DNA of 64,000 nt from Plecoglossus altivelis (Eukaryota > Chordata > Actinopteri > Osmeriformes > Plecoglossidae), in contig BROE01000022.1 in NCBI GenBank assembly GCA_036571765.1, positions 8,339,575-8,403,574 of the forward strand, given 5' to 3'. Both the position numbers and the translations under genes were made by a program. Positions 48,235 to 60,268 of the stretch are shown here, one piece after another (within the stretch, counting starts at the first letter, position 1; each line of letters starts with the position of its first letter). Under the pieces are notes generated by a model. The model did no database searches. It was given only the letters and a program-made list of their open reading frames with translations, and was not told the origin of the DNA.

Positions 48235-49157
48235 AGAAGAAAACATTGTCGACATCTGCCTTTTCACACCATGGCTATATTTGTACTGTGTGACACATTC
48301 TATTCTTTTCTGTGTGAGACATTTATATTCTATTGGCACAGTTCTCCCATTCACATGTTCACTTCCTTTCTCTAAATGCCAAAGACATTAAGTGCTTATT
48401 TCCAAGTATGTTGGGTACATACTGGTCCTTGTGCGAGTTAAATTGATTGTCCGGATTACGTTTTTCTATGTAATGGATTTAAAAAATATCCTCCCTGTGG
48501 TCATTTGACTGGGCATTTAAGCAAGTTGAAGTAGTTAGATGCCACAGCCACTGCTGTGATACTGTGTATTACATTGAATAACGACAAATCCCTATTCTCT
48601 ACCATAGCTCCCATGTGGTCAAATCCATTTAGCATCCCACGCTTGGGTCACTGAAGATCAGCTGAGCTTTTTCTGAAGAATAATGTTCTTTTTGTGAGTT
48701 CTCTTTTTGTACACTAAAGAACCCGTCAGACGCCCTGTGACTGCTGGTAGAAATGGTTTTGATCCGGGAAGCAAGTGTCAGGCAGGGCGTTGATTGGTGC
48801 AGGGCTGGCTGGAAGGAGGAATGTTGACTGGCTGTCATGTTGCATTAGGATCAGTGGGCTTGATGTGACCGGTAGAGCATTGTCCCTCTCTGTTGCTCCC
48901 AACGTGTGGCCCAGGGAAGGAGGGAGGGAGTGTGGGAGGCGGGGGGAGTGTGGAAGGCGGGGGGAGTAAGGAACGCGAGCTGGAGCTAGTTTCTACCTGT
49001 GCAAACAACGCTAAGAATACTGCTGCAATGATAAACCCTAAAGATTAGCCAAATAAAACAATCACACAAATCCCTTATTTTGATCCATCAGACAATCATG
49101 ATCTCTCTGTTTCTTTCTTTCTACCCATCTCCACCCCTCCTTATCTCCCTCTGTTAG

Positions 49158-49257
49158 CTCTCAGCCCGTGGACTTCTAATTTCTCCCACCCTGGAGTAAG
49201 AGACTACTCCCAACTGACCCTTGACCTTACCAGGAATGAGCTGATAGTAGGTGCACG
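49158..49257 (+). CDS. sema5b: sema5b coding exon 2: start of sema domain
   Basis: This exon encodes residues 70-102 plus two bases of codon 103 and begins the sema domain. It reads ALSPWTSNFSHPGV, then RDYSQLTLDLTRNELIVGA. The pattern L-x-P-W-x-S-N-F and D-x-S-Q-L-x-L-D-x-x-x-N-x-L-I-V-G-A-R is that of class 5 semaphorins. N77 (NFS) is a potential N-glycosylation site. The acceptor is CTGTTAG and the donor GTAAGA. The incoming phase 1 and outgoing phase 2 match the neighbours. Confidence 0.92.
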
Positions 49258-49537
49258 GTAAGACCTCACTGGCCGCTTGAATGTGCCCACCTTCATAACC
49301 CTTATCATGTATGTTTAATTCCACAGTATATGGGAAAATGAGGTAGACTAGCTGTCATCATTATCTCAGATTTGTGTTAAAATGCCTGTGTAGACTGCCT
49401 AGAGGTCTTGTTAGGGGTATGGCTGCAGGACCACGGTAGGTCTACTGGAGCTACTAAATGTCTCGCTTCAGAGAGAACTGTTGTTCCTGTCATAAGCTTC
49501 TGGGATAACCTCATCTCTCTTGCTCTCTTCTCTACAG
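49258..49537 (+). other. sema5b: sema5b short intron
   Basis: A 280-base intron between GTAAGA and TCTCTACAG. Nothing else is seen in it. Confidence 0.9.
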
Positions 49538-49583
49538 AAACTACCTCTTCAGACTTGACCTCAACAACATGTCACTGATACAG
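49538..49583 (+). CDS. sema5b: sema5b coding exon 3 (46 nt)
   Basis: A small exon completing R103 and encoding NYLFRLDLNNMSLIQ (104-118). Together with the previous exon it restores the family motif VGARNYLFRL, the first beta strands of the sema propeller. N113 (NMS) is a potential glycosylation site. It is bounded by CTCTACAG and GTAGGA and leaves phase 0. It is too short to show as an open frame by itself; the motif and the phase fit identify it. Confidence 0.92.
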
Positions 49584-50739
49584 GTAGGAAGCAGAAGAGT
49601 GCTTTCGGTCTCTCCGTCTCTCCCTCTTCCTCCCCTCTCTCTTTTGTCATCTACCGTACATTTTCTCTTCCCTCTCTCCTCTCCTCTCTTTTAAATTACT
49701 GGCAGACGAACACCGCCGGGACTGCAATTGAGTCAGAGTTTGGGGAAAGAGAGTATTAGATAAGTGTGTTTGTGTATGAGTGTGTGTGTGAGTGTGTGTG
49801 TCTGTGTGCGGGGGTTAAGGTCACCAGAAGCATTTGTAGGACGAAAAGGGAATTGCACCAGATAAATGCTTTTACCTCTCTCGCCCCGCCCTTGACTAAC
49901 CACTTTCCACACACACGCAACGCATTCATATTTCATTAGGAAACGTAAGTTGGGTGGAGGGGTATGACAGCTTCTGAGTAGGCCTCCATGATAATGACGT
50001 CTCCATGGAGGTGCAGCAGAGGGAACAGACTGGGGTTTCAGGGCTGTTGCATCAGGTAGATATGATGCGTAGCTCTCCCATGCTGCCCTGTGAGTGTATT
50101 ATACTGTGAGTCACACTGATGTACATAGATCTGCGGTGGAAAGTTGGAGTATTTCATCCGTACGGTTTATTGTTTGCACCTTCCCCGCAGCACTAAATTC
50201 CGTGTTTGTGCAAATTCACACGGCGAATAAACCAATTCTGATCCGATCTGTTCGCGGAAGTTCGTTCCACTGGATTGCGAATTGCGAAGGCAAAGGATGT
50301 GTAGTAGGTTTGAACTAACAAAGTTCCCATTCACAGGCAAGGCAACAACAAGTACACAATTGCCACCAGAGCGGCTGCGATGACAACAATACAACGTCTG
50401 TCCATGGAGCTGTTGTTTTGAATGTGGAGGTTGACGGGGGGGGGGGTGTGTTTGTGTTGGTTCGGTCTGAGGCGCAGTCCTCTCCGTGGATTTGGGTTTT
50501 GGCTACATTCATTCTACGTGTACCCCTCTTAAACGCACTCGCAAACCGGTGACTTATCTCAAGCAGTGAAGTAAACAAGGCTGAACGTCATGGTTCTGGC
50601 GTAAGTGGAGGTGTTACAAAGCGTACCCAAACTGATGAAAGAAGCCCTGATAGAGGAGGAGGAGGAGGAGGAGAGAGAGGACAAGGAGGGGGAGGAAAGG
50701 GAGCTGGAGAGGGTCTGTGTCAGCCTGCCTGCGTTTACT

Positions 50740-50783
50740 GCTGAAAGAGAGAGAGAGAGAGAGAGTGAGAGAAAGAGAGCGAG
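50740..50783. repeat. (GA)n microsatellite
   Basis: GA units with short interruptions, about 1.2 kb after coding exon 3. Confidence 0.9.
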
Positions 50784-51489
50784 AGATGCTGTAGGGAGAA
50801 AAATATTTCGAGAGACGTTTGTGATAGTGTTCGGTGGAGAACCAAACTTATGAGGAGAAGCTGACCTCCCCCATGGGGCCAGAGAGCAGACTGCCAGTGG
50901 TCTGAACACTGCTGCTGGTCCCTGGCTGAAATGAGTCACTAAGGAAGCAGGTTCCTGCAGCAGTGCAAGGCTGCGCTCCGCGTATCCACGCCTCTCCTTC
51001 CTTTTGTCTGACTGAAGAAGCTGTCCAGGCAGTCCATTATCACAGCCACGGATCTGCATCCTACCATCACCTGTGACTTGCCCATCCTTCACCCTAATCC
51101 CCCATTCCTCCTCTCTCCTCCCCTAATTATGTCCCCTGCCCTGCCCTCCTCACTCACCGATGCTACGGAAGCCCCCTGTGTATGTTGCCCATATCTCTAC
51201 CAGAGCCAGGTTAGAGAGCCAGGAAGGTTACTATTTTCTCCCTTTATATAGGGGGGAGGGGGAGTTTGGTTGCCGGGGGATGGATGGATGGATGCGAGGC
51301 TGGTAGTGCGGGAGGAGCATAGGGGAGGGGGCGAGGGGGGGGGTTTGAAGCAGCTGCCTGGTCTTTTGAAGGTGTGCCCAGGCTATTGTACTCAGGCACC
51401 TGGCAGAACACCTGCTGTGGCCATTAGTGTTCAGACAAGCGTGGTGGACGGACTGAATACAGTGTCCAGGAGAGGAGGGGGACGTAAGA

Positions 51490-51612
51490 GCAGAAGGAGA
51501 GCGTGAGAGAGCGGAAGAGGGAGGGAGGGAGAGGTAGAGAGGGACAGAGAGGGAGAGAGAGGGAGAGAGGGAGAGAGGGGAAGAGAGAGGGAGAGAGAGA
51601 GAGAAGGAGAGA
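51490..51612. repeat. (GA)n / (GGGA)n purine tract
   Basis: GAGAGGGA-type units on the plus strand. The frames through it are artefacts. Confidence 0.9.
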
Positions 51613-52434
51613 GCGCCTCTCAATAGGAGGGAGAAGGCTTTCACCTCCGTCCCGCTCAGCACTCTCCATCTGGAGCAGCACCTCAGACAAACCTCCAGTG
51701 TTGACAGCCAGAGAAAGGTTTACTCAGCATGAAATACCTGAGCAGAGCAGGTCCATGGAACACCTTCAAAGGACCGAGAGGGTTTTTTTGTCCATCTATC
51801 ACGTCTTTTGTAGAGGAGAAGCAGCAAAATGCCAAGCTACAGAAATCGAAAGAATTTTCCCTGATACCAATAGAGTACGCCCACACACGCTGGCAGCTCT
51901 GTGCTTAAGATTCCAAGCTGGTAGGTGTGTTGTAGGAGGCGAAGAGGGTGTGAATTAATGATCTCCTTTGTCACTGTAGCACTCGCTGCCTCGCACATAC
52001 AACAGCATAGACAAGCAGACAAACAAACAAACACGCGTGCACCAACAGACAGACACTCACTCTGTGTGAAGAGGACCACCTGATGGGATCAACACACCCT
52101 TGAGTAAAAGTAGGGCTCTGAAGATCTGACACAGGCGTTTCAATTCTCCATCCATTGATTCCCTCTCTCCCACTTTCCCTCGTTCTCTCTGTCTCTTGTT
52201 GTCTTTCCCTCTGGTTTCAGCTTCTATCTCCCCCCCCCTCTCTCTCTAGCTCTCCCTCCGCAGGAGAGCGAGTGAGGGATGTGGTGGGGTTGGGGAAGGG
52301 GGGGGGCGGTGTGGGGGGTGGGCGTGTTCTGATTGCGTCCCACCCACGCACTCTGTCCTCTTGGCCCCTGCTGAGAACACTGTGTGATGTGGTTTGCCAG
52401 CTCCACGAGTGGGCCTGCTCACTGGAACACAAAC

Positions 52435-52438
<4 letters not shown>

Positions 52439-52480
<42 letters not shown>
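52439..52480. repeat. (GA)n microsatellite
   Basis: A perfect GA tract of 21 copies, followed by G-rich sequence. Confidence 0.95.
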
Positions 52481-52483
<3 letters not shown>

Positions 52484-54699
52484 GGGGGAGGGGTGGATTG
52501 GGGAGGGTGGATAGGTGGGAGGCAGGACAGAAGTTGGAGAGACGGAGAGGAAGCGATGGAGAGAGAGAGTGGGAGAGAGCGCGAGCGAGAGGTTGCCTGT
52601 GCGCGCGCGGGAGACAGACTCCCGCTCCCTCTCCGTCTGTTCCCTTCCTGTACTGTTTGTTTTCCTCTGCAGTGGAAGGCACACGATCCAGATGTGCCCT
52701 CTGAGCTGCTCCTCCGCTGGCGAGGCTAAACCGCCTCTTCAGCGACAACATCATGGGATGTTTCCTTCAACTGATCCCCTCAATGCTGCAGCGGATGGTG
52801 CGGTTATGTCTGCACAATATCCCGGGCTTGGCAGCTTCTTTAAGGTGGCACCAGCAGGACACGACCTTCCCTCTTCTTGCCCACTTAGGACGAGCTAATC
52901 TGTCATGTCCCAAGACAGGCAGGTAGAGACCGCTGTAGTGTTTCTGTCTCTCGCTCTCCTCTGGACGGCAGGAATGTCCTTTTCTGCCTGACCCCTCTCT
53001 GTTTTCAAGCATTACATCTGCTCTCACTCACTCCTCCTCAACAGAGTAATACAAGTACTTGGGTTTTGCGGGCTTGTTGACCCAGGTCTGATGTTGGAGA
53101 GGAGTGGGAGATGTAGTTCTCTGACACAGACAAAGGGGGGAAGTACAATGAGCGTTGAGCAGGAGGAGGAGGGGGTAGAGGCATGTTAAGCCATGACGTC
53201 AGACCTCGATATCTTCAGGGCTGGAATGTAAACAGTACTACACGCACAGGCAGACTGTCAGGAAGGACATTCATCTATCAGCGTCTCCTGTCCCTGAATC
53301 TCTCCATTCCCTCTTTCTGCCATCCCTCCGTCCCTCCGTCCCTCTATAACTCCATCCCCACACCATCTCTCTCTCCCCATCCCGGTGGCTTTGCCAACCC
53401 TCAGACCGTGCAGGAGAGGCCACTCCCGATCCGTTTATCTCACTCTTGACTGTCCCATCCTGGTTCGCAGCTAGAATAATGTTTCACACGTCTGCTGTGA
53501 GTAAAAGCGTGTGGGTCTGCAACCATGGAGGAGAGCACGCAAGAAAAAGAATGGCTGAGAGAGGCTACTCTCTAACCCCAAGCGCCGGCTTATTACCGAG
53601 CAGAAAACTGAAGTCTGCCGAGCGGGAAAGTGTTTGGTTCACCTTGTATTTCTGTCTCTTTAAGCTCCAGAGGAGACAGATTCAGTCTGACCCTGTGGCT
53701 CCCATGTCAAATTGCCCTTTTCCGTTTTGTTGAACACAGCAGGCAGTCATTTCTGCTGATTGTCTTTGGCCACCTGAAAATACAAGCAGCTCCGGACCTC
53801 GTCTCTGACTTAACAGTCTCCCCTCGCAAATGCTGCATTTGGCCGTTCCGTGCCCGGTTCGCCCTAATGCACCAGCCCGGATCCCCAATGCGGGAGGCAG
53901 CCTGCGATCAGGTGAAGCGAGCCTCGGTCGTTTGGGGTCAATCTGCTTGTCTTTTGTCCTTATTTTCCAAATGAAAGACTTTAAAGCACTCCTTCTCTCT
54001 GCAGTGATTGCAGCGGGCTGGTCTAGTTGCAACGTGCTCACCCATAGCTTATATACCATGGCTTTAACTTGGGAGTATGTTGCGTGGATAAAGACAGAGT
54101 CGTGTGGACATGGCTTGCATGGAAGCCAAAGCTGTTTGCGATCTTTGCGTAGGCTGCGGTTTGTTCGGCTTGGCGCAGTTCAAGACAAGTGATGTGACCT
54201 CTGCGGTCACAAGGCTGCTGACCTTTCGTCTTGGTCTTGTTCATTCCTCAAACAGGAAGTCTTCTATACAAACTCATTTGTCGACGGAGGTCCGTGGGAA
54301 CCTGTCAGTGTACGAGCAGGAACGCACATCATTTCCTTCTTCGCACCTAAAGGGGCAGCTCCAGATCTTTGAAGTAGCGATGGCATTTGGAGGGTGCGAG
54401 GAAGCCTAGTTGTGCGTCTTCGTGTCATTTGTGGCAGCAACATCAGCTGTGACGGCTTCATTAGACTAGACCATCTGACAGCGCTGGCATCCATGTGTGT
54501 TAGTCTTCGCTCTATTTTCTTTTTTTTTTCTTCTTTCTTTGCTGTCTTGTTGATGCCTGTCATAGGCAGCTGTGCTCAGGACTGAAGGGAAGTGTGAAAA
54601 AAGGAAGGATCCTCACGGCCTGCTCAGATGTTCACACCCTTCACTTCGTCCACTGCGGGAGGAAAAGACCAAAAACACCCCAAAAAAACCTGCTCGATG

Positions 54700-54800
54700 A
54701 CCTGGAGTTTGATGAGTCATGCCTGATTTCATTTGGTCTGTGAATGATTAATTGCCCTGTGCAATTTTCTTGAGATTTAATTATTGATGTGGTCTTCGTG
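54700..54800. promoter_or_regulatory. Candidate conserved AT-rich element
   Basis: Dense homeodomain-type sites (GATTAATTG, TTTAATTATTGATG) sit in non-repetitive sequence. Only the motif texture supports this. Confidence 0.25.
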
Positions 54801-55542
54801 AAGACGGGATGGATAATGGGGGTGGTGAGTTGGTGGGGGGGGGAGGGGGTTAAGGATATTTGTGCAACAGCGCTGTGCATATCAGAGTTTGTGCTGCGGT
54901 GGTTTTGTGTGCTGCTCTTTGTGTGCGTGTGTGTTACAAGGTGGAGTGCCTAGCCGTTTCCCGCCTCATGAGCTCTCTAAAGTAGAGTAATCACCTGTAG
55001 AATGCTCCCCTGAGGACAGAACGCGTGTGGACGTGAACATGTGTGCGGACCTGAGCGCGTGTGGGGACCTGAGCGCGTGAGCGTGACTGACGCTCCCATG
55101 CCCACTCTCAGATTAAAGTCATCTTTCAACACTGGTTCCAAACTACTGCCAAATACCACCCAGCCACCCCCTACCTCCACACTCACATATGTACACCGCA
55201 TAGCACACATGTTGTCATGGGAGCAGCCCCTAATGTAGAAGGGTGTCTGGATGGTTGACGGCAGCTTGTGTTGCCTTGTGTGCTTGGCCCTCTCTTCCCA
55301 CTGTGTAAACTCTCTGACGGAACAGCTGGGACACTTCAAAGATATGTACGCGCGCACAGCTTCAAACGCATGCTTTCCCCCCCTCGCGATAGTGTGGCAA
55401 GGCTGCCTGAGCGCCGTTCTTCCACAGCGGAGGTGGAGGAGGGGGATGGAGCTCTCGCTACGCTGACTCCATTCTGGACAGACAGACTGGTCAGAAAGCC
55501 CAGGCTAAGCGAGGGGTGTGGATGAGGGGGGGGCCCTCACAG

Positions 55543-55544
55543 CT

Positions 55545-55571
<27 letters not shown>
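55543..55571. repeat. (GT)n microsatellite
   Basis: About 14 GT units, running into GAGA. Confidence 0.9.
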
Positions 55572-55575
<4 letters not shown>

Positions 55576-56394
55576 GGGGAGTGTATCTTCGCCCTCTTGT
55601 GCAGGGATCAGTGTTCAGGGACAAAGAGGCAGGGCATTGAGAGTCCTGTCACATCCGTCCTTGCTCGGAGGGGGGTGTTGGGAGGGTGTTGGGAGGGTGG
55701 GGGTGGGTATGAAGGGGGGGTAGTGGCTTGAATAGAAGACTGTGTAAAAGGACGAATCGGGGCGGTTCCCGAGCCCTGGCGGCCCATTGAAGTGATGGGA
55801 CCTTGGAGGGGAGGGGAGGAGAGGAGAGGGGGAGAGAGGAGGCATACAGAGATGGATGATCTCCCTGGTTCTCTCTCTCTCTTTCTCTCTCTAGTCACAC
55901 TCTCCTAAGCCCAGCTCACAGATGGGTATGTAAATAGTCTCTCCGTTTGGTAGCCGAAGTGATAGGAGGCCTTACTGACGAAGTGAAGGTGGGGAGGTCC
56001 AACCACGCAGTGGATTCAGCTTCCACAATAACGGCTAGGTGTTCATTTGACGGACGATACTTTTCACTGGGAATTGACTATTCTGTCTTGAGATGTAACC
56101 TTTACGCCGTAAATCAAACATGGTTCTATCCTCCCTACAATGCACTGTCCTGTTCAGCTATCATTTTAAGGCGCTGTATGCTTCGTTCCAGCCTACAAAT
56201 GTTGAAAGCATTCTTGTGGCTGACCCATAGTTATTGGAGAATGAGTAATGCTCAGAGGTCATAATTAGCTGTCATACACGGTGTTTGTGGTGTGGTGTGT
56301 CAGGGAGAGGGGGGTATTGAGAGAGACAAACTGTCGTTGAAGAACAGTCATGTCTTATTCATGCTCATCTCTCTATCTCTGCTTTCTTTCCCTC

Positions 56395-56396
<2 letters not shown>

Positions 56397-56445
<49 letters not shown>

Positions 56446-56540
56446 GTTCTCTCACTCTCTCACTTTCTCTGTCTCTCTATCGCTCTCTCTCTCTATATAT
56501 ATATAGTTCTCTCACTCACTTTCTCTGTCTCTCTCTCTCT
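56397..56540. repeat. Duplicated (CT)n-(AT)n-CTCACT segment
   Basis: The order CTCTCTC, TATATATATA, GTTCTCTCACT, TTTCTCTGTCTCTCT occurs twice in tandem, about 70 bases apart, with different AT lengths. This is a local duplication of a compound microsatellite. Confidence 0.9.
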
Positions 56541-56639
56541 TCATCAATCCATGCTTATTTCCTCAGCATTTTCTCCCGCTCATAAAAATAGAATTAATTT
56601 CCCTCCCAAACATCATTTCTCTGTGGTTAAAGTGATGAA

Positions 56640-57150
56640 TCCTCCATCCTTGTGCTAATTGTATTTCTCGTTTTTTTTATTTTTTTTTATTTGCCCATGA
56701 AAAATTCATGGTTTATTTAAATGGTACCAGGGGGCAGGGTTCTTATTGCATCCAGGAGTGTGAATTTCAGAGAAGAATGTCAGAGTTGGAGGCAGATATG
56801 CCTGTTTTAGAAACAAACCTGGCAGCACTGCTCATAAATTAAGATCACCCCAAGCGATCCGTCCGTCGTGCGAGAGAAGTAACCTTTAGATTTGCACGTC
56901 ACACGTTGCGAAGGAAAGACGATCCTGTTTATAATTGCCTTTAATCGCTCCATCATTTTGTGACACGTCCTCGATTTGTGGAACTTGTTTTAATGGAAAG
57001 GTTGCTCACGTTCTATTTCATAAGAAGACAGGTTCAGTAGTTCTTCTACGCTATAAAGGAGCAAATTAGTTCTTCCTTTAGCTCTTTTCATTAGCCAGCC
57101 CTGTTGCGAGCCATTATTTCTAAATGAGCAGTCGTCGCTGTTTCAAAATG
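56640..57150. promoter_or_regulatory. Candidate conserved element with palindrome and CTCF-like site
   Basis: This low-repeat block holds the palindrome CCATGAA-AAA-TTCATGG (56695-56711) and GTACCAGGGGGCAG at 56724-56737, which agrees with the CTCF core at 12 of 14 positions by eye. Unique sequence follows. It may be an insulator or enhancer within the sema5b intron. Confidence 0.3.
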
Positions 57151-57585
57151 TAGCACTCTGGGGTTCAAGTTCCTTGGTAGCTAAAAGATGAGCTCATCCA
57201 CACACTACCCTATAGAGGCACATGGAGTTGGTTCAGACAAGCAGCAGCCCCAGTCACCCACCCCACACTTTGTCCAGCCATCAGTCCCTCTGTCAGGCCA
57301 GCAGCAGAGGGCTTGGGACTGGGGCTGAGGGAGGGAGGGAGGGAGGGACTGAGAAGGTTCCTGCCTTGGCTCTTTGAGAAAACTGGCTTTGTTCCAGCCC
57401 AGTGTCAGAAGAGAGGCTTCCAGGGTAGGGTCAGGGGTTAAGCCAAGCAAGGACCTTGGAGATGGGGCCTCTGCGATGAGATGGTAATGACCTGAGCGAT
57501 GATTCATCGAATAGGCATCCATCACACACACTGCAACCCCTCCCCCTTTTGCCATAGCTCCAAATACAATTACCGCAGGGAGAAG

Positions 57586-57589
<4 letters not shown>

Positions 57590-57621
<32 letters not shown>

Positions 57622-57623
57622 GT
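57590..57623. repeat. (GT)n microsatellite
   Basis: GT units with one CGTG interruption. Confidence 0.9.
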
Positions 57624-58971
57624 GGGCCCGTGTGTATACGTGCTCGTTTGGGTTTTGGGATTACGTCATCATTTCAAACGTAGGGTATTGAGGGAGGCCA
57701 GCATGGTGTGTGAGCTTCAGTGTGTTAGTGAACAGCTGGGGGGAGGGGAGGGGAGGGGGAGGGAAGGAGGGGGGGAGGGAGGGAGCAACAGCTCTTAGAG
57801 GAGGTGTATATATGGGTCAGTGTGACATGACAGGATGGCATGGTTTTGAAGAGCGCGGTTTTCTGTCTCCGCAGGGAGGATGTCTTTCCCGCGCGTTTTG
57901 TCCTCCCGCCTCTAGCAGCACATCTTGTCTTGGACTCTCACTTTCCATTCCTCGCTCTTTCCCCACTCTGGCGCTGTCTCTCTCTCTTCCTCTCCCTCTG
58001 TTGTTCCGTCTCTCGTCTGCGCGGAGCTCTTTGTTCATGGTCACCGCTTTATGAACGAGGTTAATTGACCGGAGCAGGTCAGTCACGCATGGAGAACACG
58101 GAGGCATCGATACGAGGTCGTCCGACTCTCTCCCTGAATCCGATCCTGGATATGGTGTTGATCCACGTGGAGGTGTATCGCTATTCATCGTCGTGTCTTT
58201 CTGTCGATCTCTTACGTTTGATGAGGGTCGGGGGCCTGTTTCTTCCGGTTTTTCCAGTGGTCCTGCGATGGGCTGAGAGTTGGCAGGGTCAGTAGAGCAC
58301 AGAGATGCCGAATGACAGCCAATCACATAGAAATGAGGGCGAAAGAGGGAGAGAGGAAGAGTTTGGAATTGGACTTCCCCCACCCCCAAGTTCAAAGAGA
58401 CTTTACGTGAGAAAAAAGCAAGAGATTGGGGGGGGGGGGGGGGTACCATGTGGGGGTCAGGGTAAAATGTCTGGCAAGTGACCCACCAACCACACCATGT
58501 TGCTCCAACCTCTCATAGCAGCAGGGTGGGGTAGAGTGTGTTTCCAGGGGTGTGGACTTAAACACAACCCATGAGAGAGAGTGGGCCATATCTCGGGCTT
58601 TTACTCAACCAGCACAGCTCTGAAAACCCAGCACGGTCTGTGCACGCGCGTGTGTCTCTGCATGTGTGTGTCTCTGTACGTGTCTGTGTGGGTGTTGAAA
58701 TGTGTGTATGTGGGTGCCTCTCTATGCCTCTCTCTATGTGCTTGCGTGCGTGTGTTACTGTGTATGTGTGTGTGTATGTGTATGCGTGTGTGTGTGTATG
58801 CTCACTCTCCTGCACAGAGCGGTGCTGTTTCAGTCTCTTGATGCTGCCTGCATCCATAATTAAACTCAAGACACGCCGATCAAGAGGAATATAATTGGGC
58901 AGTGGGAAAAAGTGGGGGTGAGCACTGAAAGAAGTAGCAGTGGAGAGCTATTTACATGCAAATGACATCTG

Positions 58972-58973
<2 letters not shown>

Positions 58974-59030
<57 letters not shown>

Positions 59031-59086
59031 GCTGCCTGTCTGCCTGTCTGCCTGTCTGCCTGGCTGCCTGGCTGCCTGTCTGCCTC
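58974..59086. repeat. (TGCC)n microsatellite with degenerate tail
   Basis: About 14 perfect TGCC units (58974-59032) decay into CTGTCTGCC and GGCTGCC units. It ends about 230 bases before coding exon 4 and is complementary to (GGCA)n at 21337-21404. The CLPACLPA-type frames are artefacts. Confidence 0.95.
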
Positions 59087-59312
59087 TCCATCCACCCAGT
59101 TACCTCACCTCCTAAAGCCGCTGGCTCTTTCTCCTTGTTTACACAATAAACAAACAACAATAAGGTTAATGTCCTTTCATGCATCTGCGTGTAGGTCCAA
59201 TACTGCCATCAGCAGTTACGCAACTGTGAGTGTTTAAACGTCACCAAGCTGCCCACTTGGCCTGCCATGAAAGCAACCGAGTCACCTTTCTGGTTTTGTT
59301 GTGGTTTCCTAG

Positions 59313-59375
59313 GCGACAGAGTGGGGCCCGGATGAGGAAACCAGGAGGTCCTGTCAGAGCAAAGGGAAGACGGAG
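59313..59375 (+). CDS. sema5b: sema5b coding exon 4
   Basis: 21 codons (residues 119-139): ATEWGPDEETRRSCQSKGKT followed by E. From memory of the family, the SEMA5B segment has the same A-T-E-W, R-R-S-C-Q-S-K-G-K-T-E pattern and the same length. It carries the first conserved Cys of this sema region (C132). Flanked by TTTCCTAG and GTAACT, it is phase 0 on both sides, so skipping it would keep the frame. Confidence 0.93.
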
Positions 59376-59937
59376 GTAACTCTAATCCCGCCTACCAATT
59401 ACACCACTTCCTGTAAATAGTATCTGTCTCCTGGGGGGGCCCCTCTGGAACCTGGTGTGAGGGCTGTGTGGAGAGAACAGCTCCGGGCCCCTCAAACAAA
59501 GTGTCTTTCTTTGGACGATGGGCGACGAAAAGAAACATTATTGGCAAGCCAGCCTTTGTCAGTTGTCCTTAAAATGCTGGTAACAAACACAGTGTTCATT
59601 TTGTTATTAGACTTTCATTGTTTGAATTGATTGCCATGTCATTTCATCTCAAAAGCCACAAGCAAAGCCGCAAAACAAAAAAAAAGCAATCACTTTCTTC
59701 TGAAACCAAGGCAACCGGCATGACCTCAATTCTGCTTGTTGATGTGTAGTATCTCTTATTCTTACAGACAGTATCCTTCTAAAGACAACTGCAATTCATT
59801 TCACTATTATTACATTTCTTTCAAGGATCTGACAATGTTATCAATTGGACGTACTGCCCATCAGCTGCTGGCATGAAAGGTAGACGAGAAGACAGAGGGT
59901 TCAGATCAAGCCCTCTCCATTCTGCTTCCCCCTACAG
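59376..59937 (+). other. sema5b: sema5b intron
   Basis: A 562-base intron from GTAACT to CCCCTACAG. Non-repetitive; nothing else is recognised. Confidence 0.9.
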
Positions 59938-60036
59938 GTGGAGTGCCAGAACTACATCCGAGTGCTACTGGTCAACAGGACTGAGGTCATCACCTGCGGA
60001 ACAAACGCGTTCCAGCCTCTCTGCATCACCCGTGAG
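59938..60036 (+). CDS. sema5b: sema5b coding exon 5
   Basis: 33 codons (residues 140-172): VECQNYIRVLLVNRTEVITC then GTNAFQPLCITRE. E-C-Q-N-Y-x-R-V-L and C-G-T-N-A-F-x-P-x-C are hallmark sema-domain motifs. N152 (NRT) adds a potential glycosylation site that I do not recall in human SEMA5B at this place. The acceptor is CCCTACAG and the donor GTAAAA. The exon is phase 0 at both ends. Confidence 0.95.
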
Positions 60037-60268
60037 GTAAAAAGTGTACAGGAGGATGGGGGGAGGGGGGGGGGTTAGCAGTGATGATATTGGGGTCTGA
60101 AAGCCAGAAGACTTAGTTGGTCTGGCTGTGTTATCAGAGCCGATGACTGTAGAAGGAAGGAATGGGCTACAGTTGGGTAAGACCTGTGCTCTACATTCCT
60201 GGAGTGTAAACATCAAGCGACCATGACAGACCACAAGTCTCTCTCTCTCTTTGCCGTTCTATCCCCAG
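60037..60268 (+). other. sema5b: sema5b intron
   Basis: A 232-base intron with a G run near 60058-60074 and a CT-rich end before ATCCCCAG. Confidence 0.9.

Larger units (their letters stand above)
41676..49157 (+). other. sema5b: sema5b intron after coding exon 1
   Basis: A 7.5-kb intron. It holds (GT)n at 43006-43033, a CTGT/CTTT-C-CA compound tract at 44815-44905, a CT-rich run at 45068-45225, (GGAT)n at 45300-45350, a ZNF143-like motif at 46495-46512, a CpG-rich patch at 47460-47780 and a SINE at 48070-48234. The open frame at 47484-47918 matches no family I know. No further exon is needed, because phase 1 at 41675 joins 49158 directly. Confidence 0.75.
49584..59312 (+). other. sema5b: sema5b 9.7-kb intron
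   Basis: No exon is needed or seen. The intron carries several purine tracts ((GA)n at 50740-50783, GA/GGGA at 51490-51612, (GA)n at 52439-52480) and (GT)n at 55543-55571. It also has a duplicated CT/AT segment (56397-56540), (GT)n at 57590-57623, GGGA-rich sequence near 57739-57785, a 16-G run at 58428-58443, GT-rich sequence at 58640-58800 and (TGCC)n at 58974-59086. Candidate conserved patches lie at 54700-54800 and 56640-57150. Confidence 0.75.
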
